Shown here: positions 7,159 through 15,413 of the stretch, in pieces
Layout: each line of letters opens with the position of its first letter
Numbering within the stretch: the first letter of the stretch is position 1
Notes under the pieces: generated by a model
The model's database searches: none
What the model was told of the DNA's origin: nothing
What the model saw: only the letters and a program-made list of their open reading frames with translations
Assembly (NCBI RefSeq): GCF_001975825.1
Contig: NZ_MTKN01000046.1
Location: forward strand, 1 to 49,343
Direction of reading: 5' to 3'
Length of the DNA stretch: 49,343 nucleotides
Source: [Flexibacter] sp. ATCC 35208
Lineage (GTDB): Bacteria; Bacteroidota; Bacteroidia; Chitinophagales; Chitinophagaceae
Made by a program: the position numbers and the translations under genes

Positions 7159-10100
7159 TTAAAAGTTCAGTGTCACATTCATACCATAACTTCTGCTACC
7201 AGGCAGGTTAGCCGATTCCCCATACACATTGGCAATCTCTGACGGATCAAAGTCACCACCTGTCTTGCTATACAGCAACCATAAGTTACGCGCCACCAGC
7301 GATACATTCGCGCTGTTAAATACCTTGTCTAGTCTCAGCTTTTTCAAGGGTACATTATAACCAACAGAAATTTCACGCAGCTTCACAAACGTCAGGTCAT
7401 ATACATAATCATTAAAGATGTAATTGTTGTACATGTTCTGATAGTAGGTATGTGTATCTACATAAGTATCTACTTCAGTTCCATCAGCTGTATACCCTTT
7501 TAAATGCATACCTCCGCCATCTTCCACCGCATCCCTTTTAGGTTTACCTCTGTCATTCAGCCCGGCAGTTCTCGCTGTCAAGCCACTGAACGTACCCCAC
7601 ACTTCAGATAAGGAAACGAATTTGCCACCCAATTGCCAGTCTATATTAAAACTGAGCGTAAAGTTTTTCATGATCGTAAATGAGTTCTGTACACCCCCTG
7701 TATGTGTAGGCAAAACACTTCCATAATTGTAGGTAGAATTATTGACAAATGAAGTTCCACTGGCATTTACCAACGGGCGGCCTTTGGCATCATACGCTTT
7801 ACCACCACCAATCAGTTGTCCCCAGCGCTTACCAGCCACATGGTACAGTGAAGGGAAACTGGTACTCCATATCGTACCCTGACTCGCCGTTTGATTGATA
7901 TTGTATTCCTTACTGATTTCCTCCACATCGTTCTTAATGAGTGGAGACCAGTTAGATGTCAGGTACCATTTGAAATTCTTTGTAGACACGGGTATTACAT
8001 TCAGGCTAAATTCCATCCCGCTGCGCTCAATAGCACCTATATTCGTCAACATAGATACATATCCGCTGGCGCCATTGATGGTCACTGTATAAGGAAAATC
8101 CTTATCCTTGGTTTTGAAATAAGTAGCGGCAATGGTGATCCTGTCTTTCAGGAAACCCAGATCCATGCCCAATTCAAATGATTGGGAAGCAGCCCCGTGA
8201 ATCTTTGAATCTACCAATGCTGCGTTCGTATACATAAGCAGATTACCATTCCATTTGTTATTCAGAATACCATATAGTGATCCCGGATACCTGTAAGCAC
8301 CAAATGTTTCACTGGTAGTACCTAATGCTTTGGGTACTTCACCCCAGGAGGCCCTTACCTTACCATAGTTGAGGAATGGTAACACGTTTTTAGTAAATTC
8401 AGAAAATACAAATGAGCCCCCGATTGATTTAGAGAATACACTATTATCATCAGCCGGTAGTGTACTGAAATAGTCGTTTCTGGCAGTCGCATTCAAAAAC
8501 AGGAAGTTCTTATATCCCAGGTTCAGGTTGCCGAAAAATGCACGGTATTTTTCTTCTGATCTGCCGTTGCCGGATGTAGCCGTGTTGACAGAGTTGCTGA
8601 TCGTGTAAAGATTATAAATGGATAATCCTCCACTCGTAGCAGCATAGTTTGTTTTAAGGAGGTACTTGTAAAAGTCCGCACCCGCCATCGCATTGATTGA
8701 GAAATCATGGATCTTTTTATTATAACTACCCTGCAATTCGATATTGCGCTTGTTATTATTTTCGCTATAGGTATAATAATAACCAACCTCTCCCGTCTGT
8801 CCACCACTCATGGCCAGATCTGAGCTACGCATATTTTCTATCCAGAGTATCGCCTGTTGTTTGCGGTAGGTAGCTGTGAATTTCAGGTCCTTATTTACTT
8901 CGTAAGTAAAGGATGCATTGCCAAAAATGCGATCAGTATTTTTATTGTAGTTGACATTGTTCAGATAGGTATAAGGATTATACCAGTAGTTGCCGGAATA
9001 GAAATTGTCTGGATCTGAACTACTGTAGGATGTTGGATTCAGGTGGTTCCAGCTGGCATATACCCCATCATCCGTCTTCAGGTTTTGCAGTTCCTTCATA
9101 ATACCAATATCCAGGTCCCTGTGAAACCACTGGTTAAAACTTCCCGTCGTTGCATTGGCATAACCATCACTTACTTCGCCAAAAAGGAAAGTATTATCAT
9201 AGGTGATATTTGCAGCTACCGAAAAGTGGTTATTAATAGCATAGGTACCAGTCGCATTCAGGTTGTTGCGCTTTTGATATTGCGTAGGTACCATGCCTTT
9301 GATGTACTGGTTTTGATACGCCAGTTTAAAGTTTAGCTTATCACTGTTATTCGAAAATGATACACTGTTATTGGCAGTAATACCTTTGTTAAAGAAGCTT
9401 TTTGCATTGTTCGGCTGTGGTGTAAGGGCGGCTGTCTTGTAGGAGTATTTAGTGCCGCCATACCATGCATACCAGGGAATATATTCCTGCCCGCTCATCT
9501 TCGGACCCCAGCTGGCATCATCCGCATAGTCATGATAATACTTACCATCCAGCGCCTGCCATGCTTCCGGTTGCCCTGTTGTATAATGGTATTGAATAAG
9601 TGTATCAGAAGATCCGCCGGCATATTCATTCTGATAACGCGGCAGGTTCATAACATTGTCTACCTGGATCCCCATATTCACCTGCACACCTACTCCATTA
9701 CCTTTAGCACCTTTTTTCATAGTGATCACTACCGCACCATTCGCACCTCTTGAACCGTACAATGCACCGGCTGCAGGGCCTTGCAGAATGCTCACATCCT
9801 GTATCTCATCCTGGTTGATACTGTTGATGTTTGAAATAATGGTACCATCTACAATGTAAATGGGTGAATTGTCTGAACCGGTAGAAAAACCTGTAACACC
9901 TCTTAACAGGATAGAAGCATTAGATCCCAGCTTGGCGGCAGACTGGCTCCTGACCTGCAAACCAGCTACTTTACCTGCCAATGCATTGCTAAAATCGCTT
10001 TGCCGGATGGTGTTAATCTGTTCACCGGTTACTACCTGTGCATTGTAGGAAGTAGACCGTTTAGATTGTTGTGTACCATAAGCGCCGGATACAAGGACCT

Positions 10101-10413
10101 CTGACAAATCACTGGCAGCGGGCTTCATTACGACATTGAGTTGTGCAATAGCTGTGATCTGAATATTTTCCGTTTTAAAACCAACACTGCGTAATACCAA
10201 TGTTTTAGTTTTTGCAGGCACACTGATGGAGAATGTACCATCCGGACCGGTGACGGTACCAAAGGATGTTCCGACTACACCGACGGTGACTCCCGGTATA
10301 GGTTCATCATCAATACCGACTACCTTTCCGGTAATTTTTCTGGTGTCCTGGGCCATGAGGAGACTGACTTTCAATAGAAAGATCAAAAGGAGCGCGGGTA
10401 ATTTTCCTTTCAT
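7159..10413 (-). CDS. SusC/RagA-family TonB-dependent transporter
   Basis: A 1084-residue outer-membrane transporter. Signal peptide to about residue 21 (SLLMAQ); carboxypeptidase-regulatory-like beta-sandwich at about 25-100 (ITGKVVGIDDEPIPGVTV); plug domain with ALAGKVAGLQVRSQS, SILLRGVTGF and SPIYIVDGTI, and the SusC signature ILQGPAAGALYGSRGANGAV; then a long beta-barrel ending in aromatic F. There is no STN domain, so it is not expected to signal to a FecR-type anti-sigma factor, and none is encoded beside it. It forms a pair with the SusD lipoprotein 16 bases downstream. Substrate is inferred only from neighbouring glycosidases. Confidence 0.95.
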   Translation of the reverse strand: MKGKLPALLLIFLLKVSLLMAQDTRKITGKVVGIDDEPIPGVTVGVVGTSFGTVTGPDGTFSISVPAKTKTLVLRSVGFKTENIQITAIAQLNVVMKPAASDLSEVLVSGAYGTQQSKRSTSYNAQVVTGEQINTIRQSDFSNALAGKVAGLQVRSQSAAKLGSNASILLRGVTGFSTGSDNSPIYIVDGTIISNINSINQDEIQDVSILQGPAAGALYGSRGANGAVVITMKKGAKGNGVGVQVNMGIQVDNVMNLPRYQNEYAGGSSDTLIQYHYTTGQPEAWQALDGKYYHDYADDASWGPKMSGQEYIPWYAWYGGTKYSYKTAALTPQPNNAKSFFNKGITANNSVSFSNNSDKLNFKLAYQNQYIKGMVPTQYQKRNNLNATGTYAINNHFSVAANITYDNTFLFGEVSDGYANATTGSFNQWFHRDLDIGIMKELQNLKTDDGVYASWNHLNPTSYSSSDPDNFYSGNYWYNPYTYLNNVNYNKNTDRIFGNASFTYEVNKDLKFTATYRKQQAILWIENMRSSDLAMSGGQTGEVGYYYTYSENNNKRNIELQGSYNKKIHDFSINAMAGADFYKYLLKTNYAATSGGLSIYNLYTISNSVNTATSGNGRSEEKYRAFFGNLNLGYKNFLFLNATARNDYFSTLPADDNSVFSKSIGGSFVFSEFTKNVLPFLNYGKVRASWGEVPKALGTTSETFGAYRYPGSLYGILNNKWNGNLLMYTNAALVDSKIHGAASQSFELGMDLGFLKDRITIAATYFKTKDKDFPYTVTINGASGYVSMLTNIGAIERSGMEFSLNVIPVSTKNFKWYLTSNWSPLIKNDVEEISKEYNINQTASQGTIWSTSFPSLYHVAGKRWGQLIGGGKAYDAKGRPLVNASGTSFVNNSTYNYGSVLPTHTGGVQNSFTIMKNFTLSFNIDWQLGGKFVSLSEVWGTFSGLTARTAGLNDRGKPKRDAVEDGGGMHLKGYTADGTEVDTYVDTHTYYQNMYNNYIFNDYVYDLTFVKLREISVGYNVPLKKLRLDKVFNSANVSLVARNLWLLYSKTGGDFDPSEIANVYGESANLPGSRSYGMNVTLNF

Positions 10414-11049
10414 AGTTGTTTGAATTTAGATTTTGGTTTAAAAAAAGAACCTGAGTAGGTGTTGGCAATAAGTCCCTCTCCGCGATTCAGAGTGAGAATC
10501 ACGGACGTTAATAAGCATCATAATAAGGCGCGTTGCCGCGTCACTTTCAATAGTTGTTTTGCAATCTTTTAAATACAAATTTGCTTATACCCCGTCAGCA
10601 TAGGTATAGCCAAAGACATTCATTCACATATGATTGAATAACAAAATAACAGGATCATCATTTCGCCATTTTGGTTGACATTTATGTTTTAATCAAATGA
10701 TAAGTTCAATAGTTCGGGTACTATAACTGGATAAAAACTTAGTGCGTCTTTTGCTCATATAAAAATAGTAAAAGCAAAGATTCCTTGTTTGTATTTATCA
10801 AATTTTAAGAAGAGTCAGCTAAAATACGGGCAACCTGTTTTACAATATATAGGGATCATATAATATGATTATATGTATTTCCTTTGGGGGTAAAAGCCAT
10901 ATCTACAGGGCGATTGGTTGATTATTGAGCACCCGGATTTTCTATATAGAGTGCGGTGCTTATTAACTTGTGGATTTTTTTATATTGGGTGCAGCACTAT
11001 GGTGTGAATTATATTTATGGTATATTCGTCTTATTGACAATTATAGCCG
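10414..11049. other. divergent intergenic region between SusC and GH43 genes
   Basis: About 636 bases, AT-rich, with no open frame that looks coding. It must hold the promoters for both SusC (leftward) and GH43 (rightward). I found no clear TAnnTTTG box on either strand. The only distinct structure is a 9-bp hairpin in the SusC leader at 10480-10504. The rest shows nothing I can identify. Confidence 0.5.
10480..10504 (-). promoter_or_regulatory. hairpin in the SusC mRNA leader
   Basis: Arms 10480-10488 and 10496-10504 pair over nine positions with one G-U and leave a seven-base loop. It lies about 66 bases before the SusC start codon and has no T-run, so it is not a terminator. It could be a leader structure affecting translation or RNA stability, which is inference. 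Confidence 0.35.
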
Positions 11050-12021
11050 ATGAGACATCTATTTACCTTTATCCTGCTCACGCTGACAACATTTCTGCAC
11101 GCACAGATCCATCCTGCTGCTCCCTGGCCGGATAACAATGGCAATCATATTCAGGCACATGGTGGTGGCATTATCAAAATCAAAGATACTTACTATTGGT
11201 ACGGCGAAGAAAGACGGCAGGGACTGGATACCGGGTATCGTTATGTGAGTTGTTATGCAAGTAAAGACCTGATGCACTGGACTTCCAAAGGGGATGTGTT
11301 AAAATTGTCTGATCCTGAAAATCTCGGACATCATTGGGTATTGGAAAGACCGAAAGTATATTACAATAAGAAATCTAAAAAGTACGTCATGTACTTTCAC
11401 CTCGATAACCGTAGTTATAAATTCGCCCGGGTGGGGATTGCGGTGAGCAATAAACCCGATGGTAATTATACTTACGTAAAGAGCTTTCGCCCGCTGGGTT
11501 TCGAAAGCCGTGATATCGGGCAGTTCATCGATGATGATGGTACGGCGTATATAGTATTTGAAGACAGGCCGAATGGCTTTCACATTGCGAAGTTGTCAGA
11601 TGATTACATGGATGTGGAGAAGGATATGAGCCTGGTGAAAGCACCAATGGAAGGAGGCGCGATAGTACATTATAAAGGACTGTATTATTCCATAGGTTCA
11701 CGGCTCACAGGCTGGGACCCTAATCCCAATAAATACGCTACTGCACCGACCCTGGAAGGTCCGTGGACGGAGTTTAAAGACATCGCACCACCAGAAAAGA
11801 AAACGTACGGCTCACAATCTACGATGTTACTGAAAGTAGATACCACGGTGATATTTATGGGTGATATCTGGAAGCCTAAAGAACAATGGAATTCCGCGTA
11901 CCTTTGGATGCCATTGCAGATAGGTGATGGAAAGCTATTCCTGCCGGAGCCTCAGCCCTGGACGATAGATGTGAAGACGGGGGCGTGGAAAAGGATAGAT
12001 GCATCCACGGAGTCTAAATGA
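11050..12021 (+). CDS. GH43-family glycosidase, exo-beta-1,3-galactanase-like
   Basis: A 323-residue protein with a signal peptide (to about FLHA, residue 18) and a single five-bladed GH43 domain. It starts with the HGGGIIKIKDTYYWYGE pattern, then SKDLMHWTSKGDVL, VLERPKVYYNKKSKKYVMYFH, SRDIGQFIDDDGTAYIVFED and YGSQSTMLL. The usual first-blade Asp general base of GH43 is replaced by the HGGG segment, as in the subfamily of exo-beta-1,3-galactanases, where a Gln is proposed to stand in; the Q in SQST may be that residue (inference). Divergent from the SusC/SusD pair, so it probably acts on the same glycan, perhaps arabinogalactan. The 3' end of the gene is the apparent source of a tandem repeat that follows. 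Confidence 0.85.
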   Translation: MRHLFTFILLTLTTFLHAQIHPAAPWPDNNGNHIQAHGGGIIKIKDTYYWYGEERRQGLDTGYRYVSCYASKDLMHWTSKGDVLKLSDPENLGHHWVLERPKVYYNKKSKKYVMYFHLDNRSYKFARVGIAVSNKPDGNYTYVKSFRPLGFESRDIGQFIDDDGTAYIVFEDRPNGFHIAKLSDDYMDVEKDMSLVKAPMEGGAIVHYKGLYYSIGSRLTGWDPNPNKYATAPTLEGPWTEFKDIAPPEKKTYGSQSTMLLKVDTTVIFMGDIWKPKEQWNSAYLWMPLQIGDGKLFLPEPQPWTIDVKTGAWKRIDASTESK

Positions 12022-12219
12022 GATGGTATGATGCATCTGTGGTATCTAAATGTGATGGTATGACGCATTCATGTTATCTAAATAAGATGGTATGACGCAT
12101 TCATGTTATCTAATGAGATAGATGGTATGATGCATTCATGATATCTAAATAAGATGGTATGACGCATTCATGTTATCTAATGAGATAGATGGTATGATGC
12201 ATTCATGTTATCTAAATAA
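12022..12219 (+). repeat. six-copy tandem repeat derived from the GH43 gene end
   Basis: Six units begin at 12022, 12054, 12086, 12121, 12153 and 12188. Units 1, 2, 4 and 6 are 32 bp, units 3 and 5 are 35 bp with an extra GAG/ATA, so units 3-4 and 5-6 form 67-bp dimers. Each starts GATGGTATGAYGCAT and ends TTATCTAAAT or close to it. The last codons of the GH43 gene and its stop (about 11998-12021) resemble a shortened unit, GATGCATC then TCTAAATGA. There are no spacers, so it is not a CRISPR array. Confidence 0.9.
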
Positions 12220-12286
12220 GAGGCCATTTTACCGAAATAGAATTATTCCATAAAGCAACTCCCTTCATCCGTATTTGCCTGTTTTT

Positions 12287-12826
12287 TTACGCTAGCAACA
12301 GCTCCCTAATCGTTCCATTTCCGGGCAAATCCACTGCGACTACCACCACCTTACCACCAGGCGGTAAGCCCACCGTTTTATAATACCAATCCACGCCATT
12401 CCGCCCCAATACTGCCTTGCCCCTTTCTAATATGCTGCCTGCAGCATCGACTACCCGTACTTCCACTTCCGCAACCCTGAATTCATCTTTCGCCGTCACC
12501 ACCACATCCATCTCTTCCAACCGGATTTGCTGGATCTCCGGAGACCTGAAAGCATCCTTCACCGCCATATTATAAGCATTCTGGCCAGGTCCTGCGAGTG
12601 ATTGATAATAAGCCTTTAACACCGGATCTTTCAGTATTACCTTGGCATAAGCCGCCGCAATTTTCATCTTATATCTTGCTTCCAGCTGTTTTTTCGTTGG
12701 CTTTTTCTTTGACGGACCGCGTTTCTTCGCCATGATTATCTGCCCGTTCCTTTCGTAAATCGTGATTTGATCGCCGAGCGTGCCTCGCACGAGTTGGAGG
12801 AGTATGTTGTCTTTTACAAGCGCCAT
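12287..12826 (-). CDS. conserved Bacteroidota hypothetical protein
   Basis: A 179-residue protein starting at ATG 12826 (MALVKDNILLQLVRGTLGDQ); a TTG three codons upstream extends the frame but adds nothing. The N-terminal segment, with RGTLGDQITIYERNGQIIM followed by a lysine-rich KKRGPSKKKPTKKQLEAR stretch, then a helical YQSLAGPGQNAYNMAVKDA block, is a pattern I recall in short Bacteroidota proteins of unknown function. The C-terminal 70 residues form a beta-rich domain (VVVTAKDEFRVAEVEVRV, VGLPPGGKVVVVAV), like a small immunoglobulin-type fold. No signal peptide. It is divergent from dusB. Function not known. Confidence 0.7.
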   Translation of the reverse strand: MALVKDNILLQLVRGTLGDQITIYERNGQIIMAKKRGPSKKKPTKKQLEARYKMKIAAAYAKVILKDPVLKAYYQSLAGPGQNAYNMAVKDAFRSPEIQQIRLEEMDVVVTAKDEFRVAEVEVRVVDAAGSILERGKAVLGRNGVDWYYKTVGLPPGGKVVVVAVDLPGNGTIRELLLA

Positions 12827-13008
12827 AACAAACAATTTTGGGATTATAAGAACAATATTAATACATACGCTGGAGCTATAGTGTGACTATAATACCAAAT
12901 GAGTACTAACACATCACTAAATATTCACCTCAATATCGAATCGATATATGGATGTACTTGTAATGACCTTATAATGTCGTTTTGGTATTGTAGTCACGAC
13001 GTATTTTG

Positions 13009-13016
13009 TACCTTTG
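13009..13016 (+). promoter_or_regulatory. Bacteroidota -7 box of dusB
   Basis: TACCTTTG matches TAnnTTTG and ends only six bases before the dusB ATG at 13023. TTG at 12988 or TTTG at 12981 could serve as the -33 element, with spacings of 18 or 24. Transcription would start at or next to the ATG, so the mRNA may be leaderless. Confidence 0.6.
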
Positions 13017-13022
13017 CACCCT

Positions 13023-14060
13023 ATGGTTAAGATCGATCAAATAGTGCTGCCCGAATTCCCTTTGCTCCTTGCGCCTATGGAAGACGTGAGCGACCCGCCA
13101 TTTCGCGTGGTGTGTAAAGAGAATGGTGCCGACCTGATGTACACGGAATTCATTTCCAGCGAAGGACTGGTGAAGGATACCGAGAAATGCCGTCGTCGGC
13201 TGGCCATATTTGGAGAGGAAAGACCGGTTGGCGTACAGATCTTTGGGGGCGATGAGGACAAGCTCGCTATGGCGGCTAAAATCGTCGATATGACCCAGCC
13301 AGACCTGCTGGATATCAACTTTGGCTGTCCGATCAAGGGGATTGTGAACAGGGGAGCAGGATCAGGGGTGTTAAAAAATATCGATCTTATGGTGCGCCTC
13401 ACAGAAGCCTGCGTAAAAGCCACCCACCTGCCGGTAACGGTAAAGACACGCCTTGGATGGGATGAAGATTCAAAAAATATTGAGGAAGTGGCGGAACGCC
13501 TGCAGGATGTAGGGGTGAAAGCCCTCGCCATTCATGGCAGGACCCGGTGTCAGTTGTATAAAGGGGAGGCCAACTGGGAACTGATTGGCAAGGTGAAAAA
13601 TAACCCACGGATCAGGATCCCAATCTTTGGAAACGGGGATATTGATAGTCCGCAGAAAGCATTGGAATATAAAAATCGCTATGGAATTGATGGGATAATG
13701 ATTGGCCGTGCGGCCATCGGGTATCCATGGATTTTCAGAGAGGTAAAGCACTATATTCAAACAGGGGAGCTATTACCCGGTCCAAATCTCGCAGAAAGAA
13801 TCGCCGCCTGCAAGCTTCAGTTAAGTAAATCTATCGAATGGAGAGGGCCGCAAATGGGGGTATTTGCCATGCGGAAACACATGACTACTTATTTGAAAGG
13901 GTTGCCAGCGTTTCAGGAGTTTCGTAAGCGGTTGGTATCAACTACTATTCACGAAGAAATAGAGCAGGTATTGGATGAAATACAGGCAGCTTACAAAGGA
14001 TTTGAATTTGAAAACAAACCTATTCAACTGGTAAACTATCACGAGAATTGCGCACTTTGA
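13023..14060 (+). CDS. dusB: tRNA-dihydrouridine synthase DusB
   Basis: A 345-residue TIM-barrel flavoenzyme that reduces uridine to dihydrouridine in the tRNA D-loop with NADPH and FMN. Motifs in order: LLLAPMEDVSDPPFR, GVQIFGGD, DINFGCPIKGIVNRGAGSG with the catalytic Cys at about residue 102, TVKTRLGWD, IHGRTRCQLYKG, IPIFGNGDI and DGIMIGRAAIGYPWIF. I use the ATG at 13023 rather than the upstream TTG because it falls just after the -7 box. The last dozen codons lie in a 42-bp segment copied 91 bp downstream, where it codes on the other strand for the end of the PP2C-like gene. Confidence 0.95.
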   Translation: MVKIDQIVLPEFPLLLAPMEDVSDPPFRVVCKENGADLMYTEFISSEGLVKDTEKCRRRLAIFGEERPVGVQIFGGDEDKLAMAAKIVDMTQPDLLDINFGCPIKGIVNRGAGSGVLKNIDLMVRLTEACVKATHLPVTVKTRLGWDEDSKNIEEVAERLQDVGVKALAIHGRTRCQLYKGEANWELIGKVKNNPRIRIPIFGNGDIDSPQKALEYKNRYGIDGIMIGRAAIGYPWIFREVKHYIQTGELLPGPNLAERIAACKLQLSKSIEWRGPQMGVFAMRKHMTTYLKGLPAFQEFRKRLVSTTIHEEIEQVLDEIQAAYKGFEFENKPIQLVNYHENCAL

Positions 14061-14147
14061 TAATGGCTAGACCATATCAGGGAGTTAGCCGGATCTGATT
14101 TTATCCAAACCTATTCAACTGGTAAACTATCACGGGAATTGCGCACT
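14015..14147. repeat. 91-bp-offset duplication joining two convergent gene ends
   Basis: Copy 1 is 14015-14056 and copy 2 is 14106-14147: 42 bases with one mismatch (A at 14044, G at 14135). Weaker similarity continues about 20 bases further. Copy 1 encodes the C-terminus of DusB on the plus strand; copy 2 encodes the C-terminus of the PP2C-like protein on the minus strand. Confidence 0.9.
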
Positions 14148-14833
14148 CTAATGATTGCCAGATCATCCGTAGGTCTCAATCCTGCCTCATGTTCCAGGTA
14201 TTTCAATTTCTTCTCCAACAACCCGGTATCAGATAATAAATAAGAAACAGGATCCAGATCCGTCTCTCCGCCTTCTAATGCCATAAAAGAACTGATACCA
14301 TCTGTGGAGATGCTGATATCCTGCCAGTTAGTAATTGATAAAAACGCCTGCTTACCATACCAGCCATCAAAATCTTCCTGCAAATGATAACCTAAATAAT
14401 CCGGCTTATTATCCTGCTCATATTCAGTCACCTGACCATCTATACTCACCACACCATCACCAACCACCAAACCTACGCCATTGCCAGGTTCCACCAGCAA
14501 AATAATAATCGTTGTCAACATTTCCTCTTTCGACAATTGCAATTGATTCTTCAATAATTTTAACTCATTAAATAATTGCTGTACAATACTTTTTAATTGT
14601 AAGCGCAAAGACGATTGTGATGGCTGAAAAAACTCAAGATAATGTCGTTCTTTTACAATCTTACGTAGCAATTTCCCTACTAAAGTAGAAATGAAATAAC
14701 TATCCGTACCCATCGTGCATCCATCCATGACTGCACATAGCAATCTGTCGGTACCGATGTGATCATGGAATAAATAATCTTCGCAGTGTTGTAAATGGTA
14801 AGCGCCTATTTGAAGAGTGGAGTCAATATGCAT
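14111..14833 (-). CDS. PP2C-like protein phosphatase, third gene of a putative defence operon
   Basis: A 240-residue protein with the metal-binding motifs of PP2C phosphatases: HCED near residue 16-19, AVMDGCTMG with D37, VVGDGVV, ISTDGISSF and near the end TDDLAIIRV. PP2C enzymes remove phosphate from Ser/Thr with two metal ions. I take the ATG at 14833; a TTG at 14905 would extend it into the nuclease gene by 26 bases and add residues unlike a PP2C start. It is 46 bases downstream of the nuclease-like gene on the same strand and probably co-transcribed. Its last residues come from the duplicated 42-bp segment shared with dusB. Whether it is a phosphatase or a sensor in the system is unknown. 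Confidence 0.7.
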   Translation of the reverse strand: MHIDSTLQIGAYHLQHCEDYLFHDHIGTDRLLCAVMDGCTMGTDSYFISTLVGKLLRKIVKERHYLEFFQPSQSSLRLQLKSIVQQLFNELKLLKNQLQLSKEEMLTTIIILLVEPGNGVGLVVGDGVVSIDGQVTEYEQDNKPDYLGYHLQEDFDGWYGKQAFLSITNWQDISISTDGISSFMALEGGETDLDPVSYLLSDTGLLEKKLKYLEHEAGLRPTDDLAIIRVRNSRDSLPVE

Positions 14834-14879
14834 AGGTATATGCCGCAAAGGTAAGGCATTATCCTGAATTAAGCGCAGG

Positions 14880-15413
14880 CTATATATTGATGTCTTGCTG
14901 TACAATCAACTCTTTGGTCTCCTCTGGTTTATGATTATACTTTCGCATTTCATCCCGGAATTTCTGAAGAGAGTTTGCACAGTTTCGATTTAACTGAGGT
15001 TTCAATTTATTGCAAATTCTTGCAGTAATCTTATCGTAATCATGTATGTTATGATTATCTGCAAACAATCTGATCGAATTAATGATCTGATCTGTTGATT
15101 TACTGATCCATTTAGTCTTACTTATTCGTTCTTTCAGTTCGACAAAAGAAAGTTGGTTGTCATGCGCCAATAAGCCGTCCCACAAACTCTCAATATATTG
15201 TTCATTGGGAGATGGTAAGGGAATTCGTATAGCATGATCCAGTCCATAAAAATCCGTTTGTATTCTACCCGGATTTTTTACAATACCAATCCATTTAAAT
15301 TTATCTACCTCTAAAATATAGGATGGATTTTTAGCAGGAGCAGGATCATCACAAAGCCCAAATTCCTCCTGAATTGATTGTGTGTGGTGTGCGCTAAAAA
15401 AATCTATCGGTAT
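14880..15413 (-). CDS. PD-(D/E)XK nuclease-like protein with apparent AUA start
   Basis: The frame runs 177 codons from an ATA at 15413 to a stop at 14880. It has no ATG, GTG or TTG at the N-terminus: the first such codons are a TTG near residue 77 and an ATG near residue 154. Yet the residues from the ATA on (IPIDFFSAHHTQSIQEEFGL) look like a true protein N-terminus, as in relatives I recall that begin MPIDFFSAHH. The core WDGLLAHDNQLSFVELKER fits the PD-(D/E)XK motif, with D79 or D85, E92 and K94, and Q109 in the next helix. The start overlaps the ATPase stop by 10 bases, as in coupled genes. Either AUA is used, or the start codon has mutated. Confidence 0.65.
   Translation of the reverse strand: MPIDFFSAHHTQSIQEEFGLCDDPAPAKNPSYILEVDKFKWIGIVKNPGRIQTDFYGLDHAIRIPLPSPNEQYIESLWDGLLAHDNQLSFVELKERISKTKWISKSTDQIINSIRLFADNHNIHDYDKITARICNKLKPQLNRNCANSLQKFRDEMRKYNHKPEETKELIVQQDINI

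Noticed and set aside
12022..12219. CRISPR-like array after the GH43 gene
   Set aside because: Units abut with no unique spacers and derive from the gene end; they are plain tandem repeats.
14833..14905. TTG start for the PP2C-like gene at 14905
   Set aside because: It overlaps the nuclease gene and adds residues unlike a PP2C start, while an ATG at 14833 precedes the family motifs.
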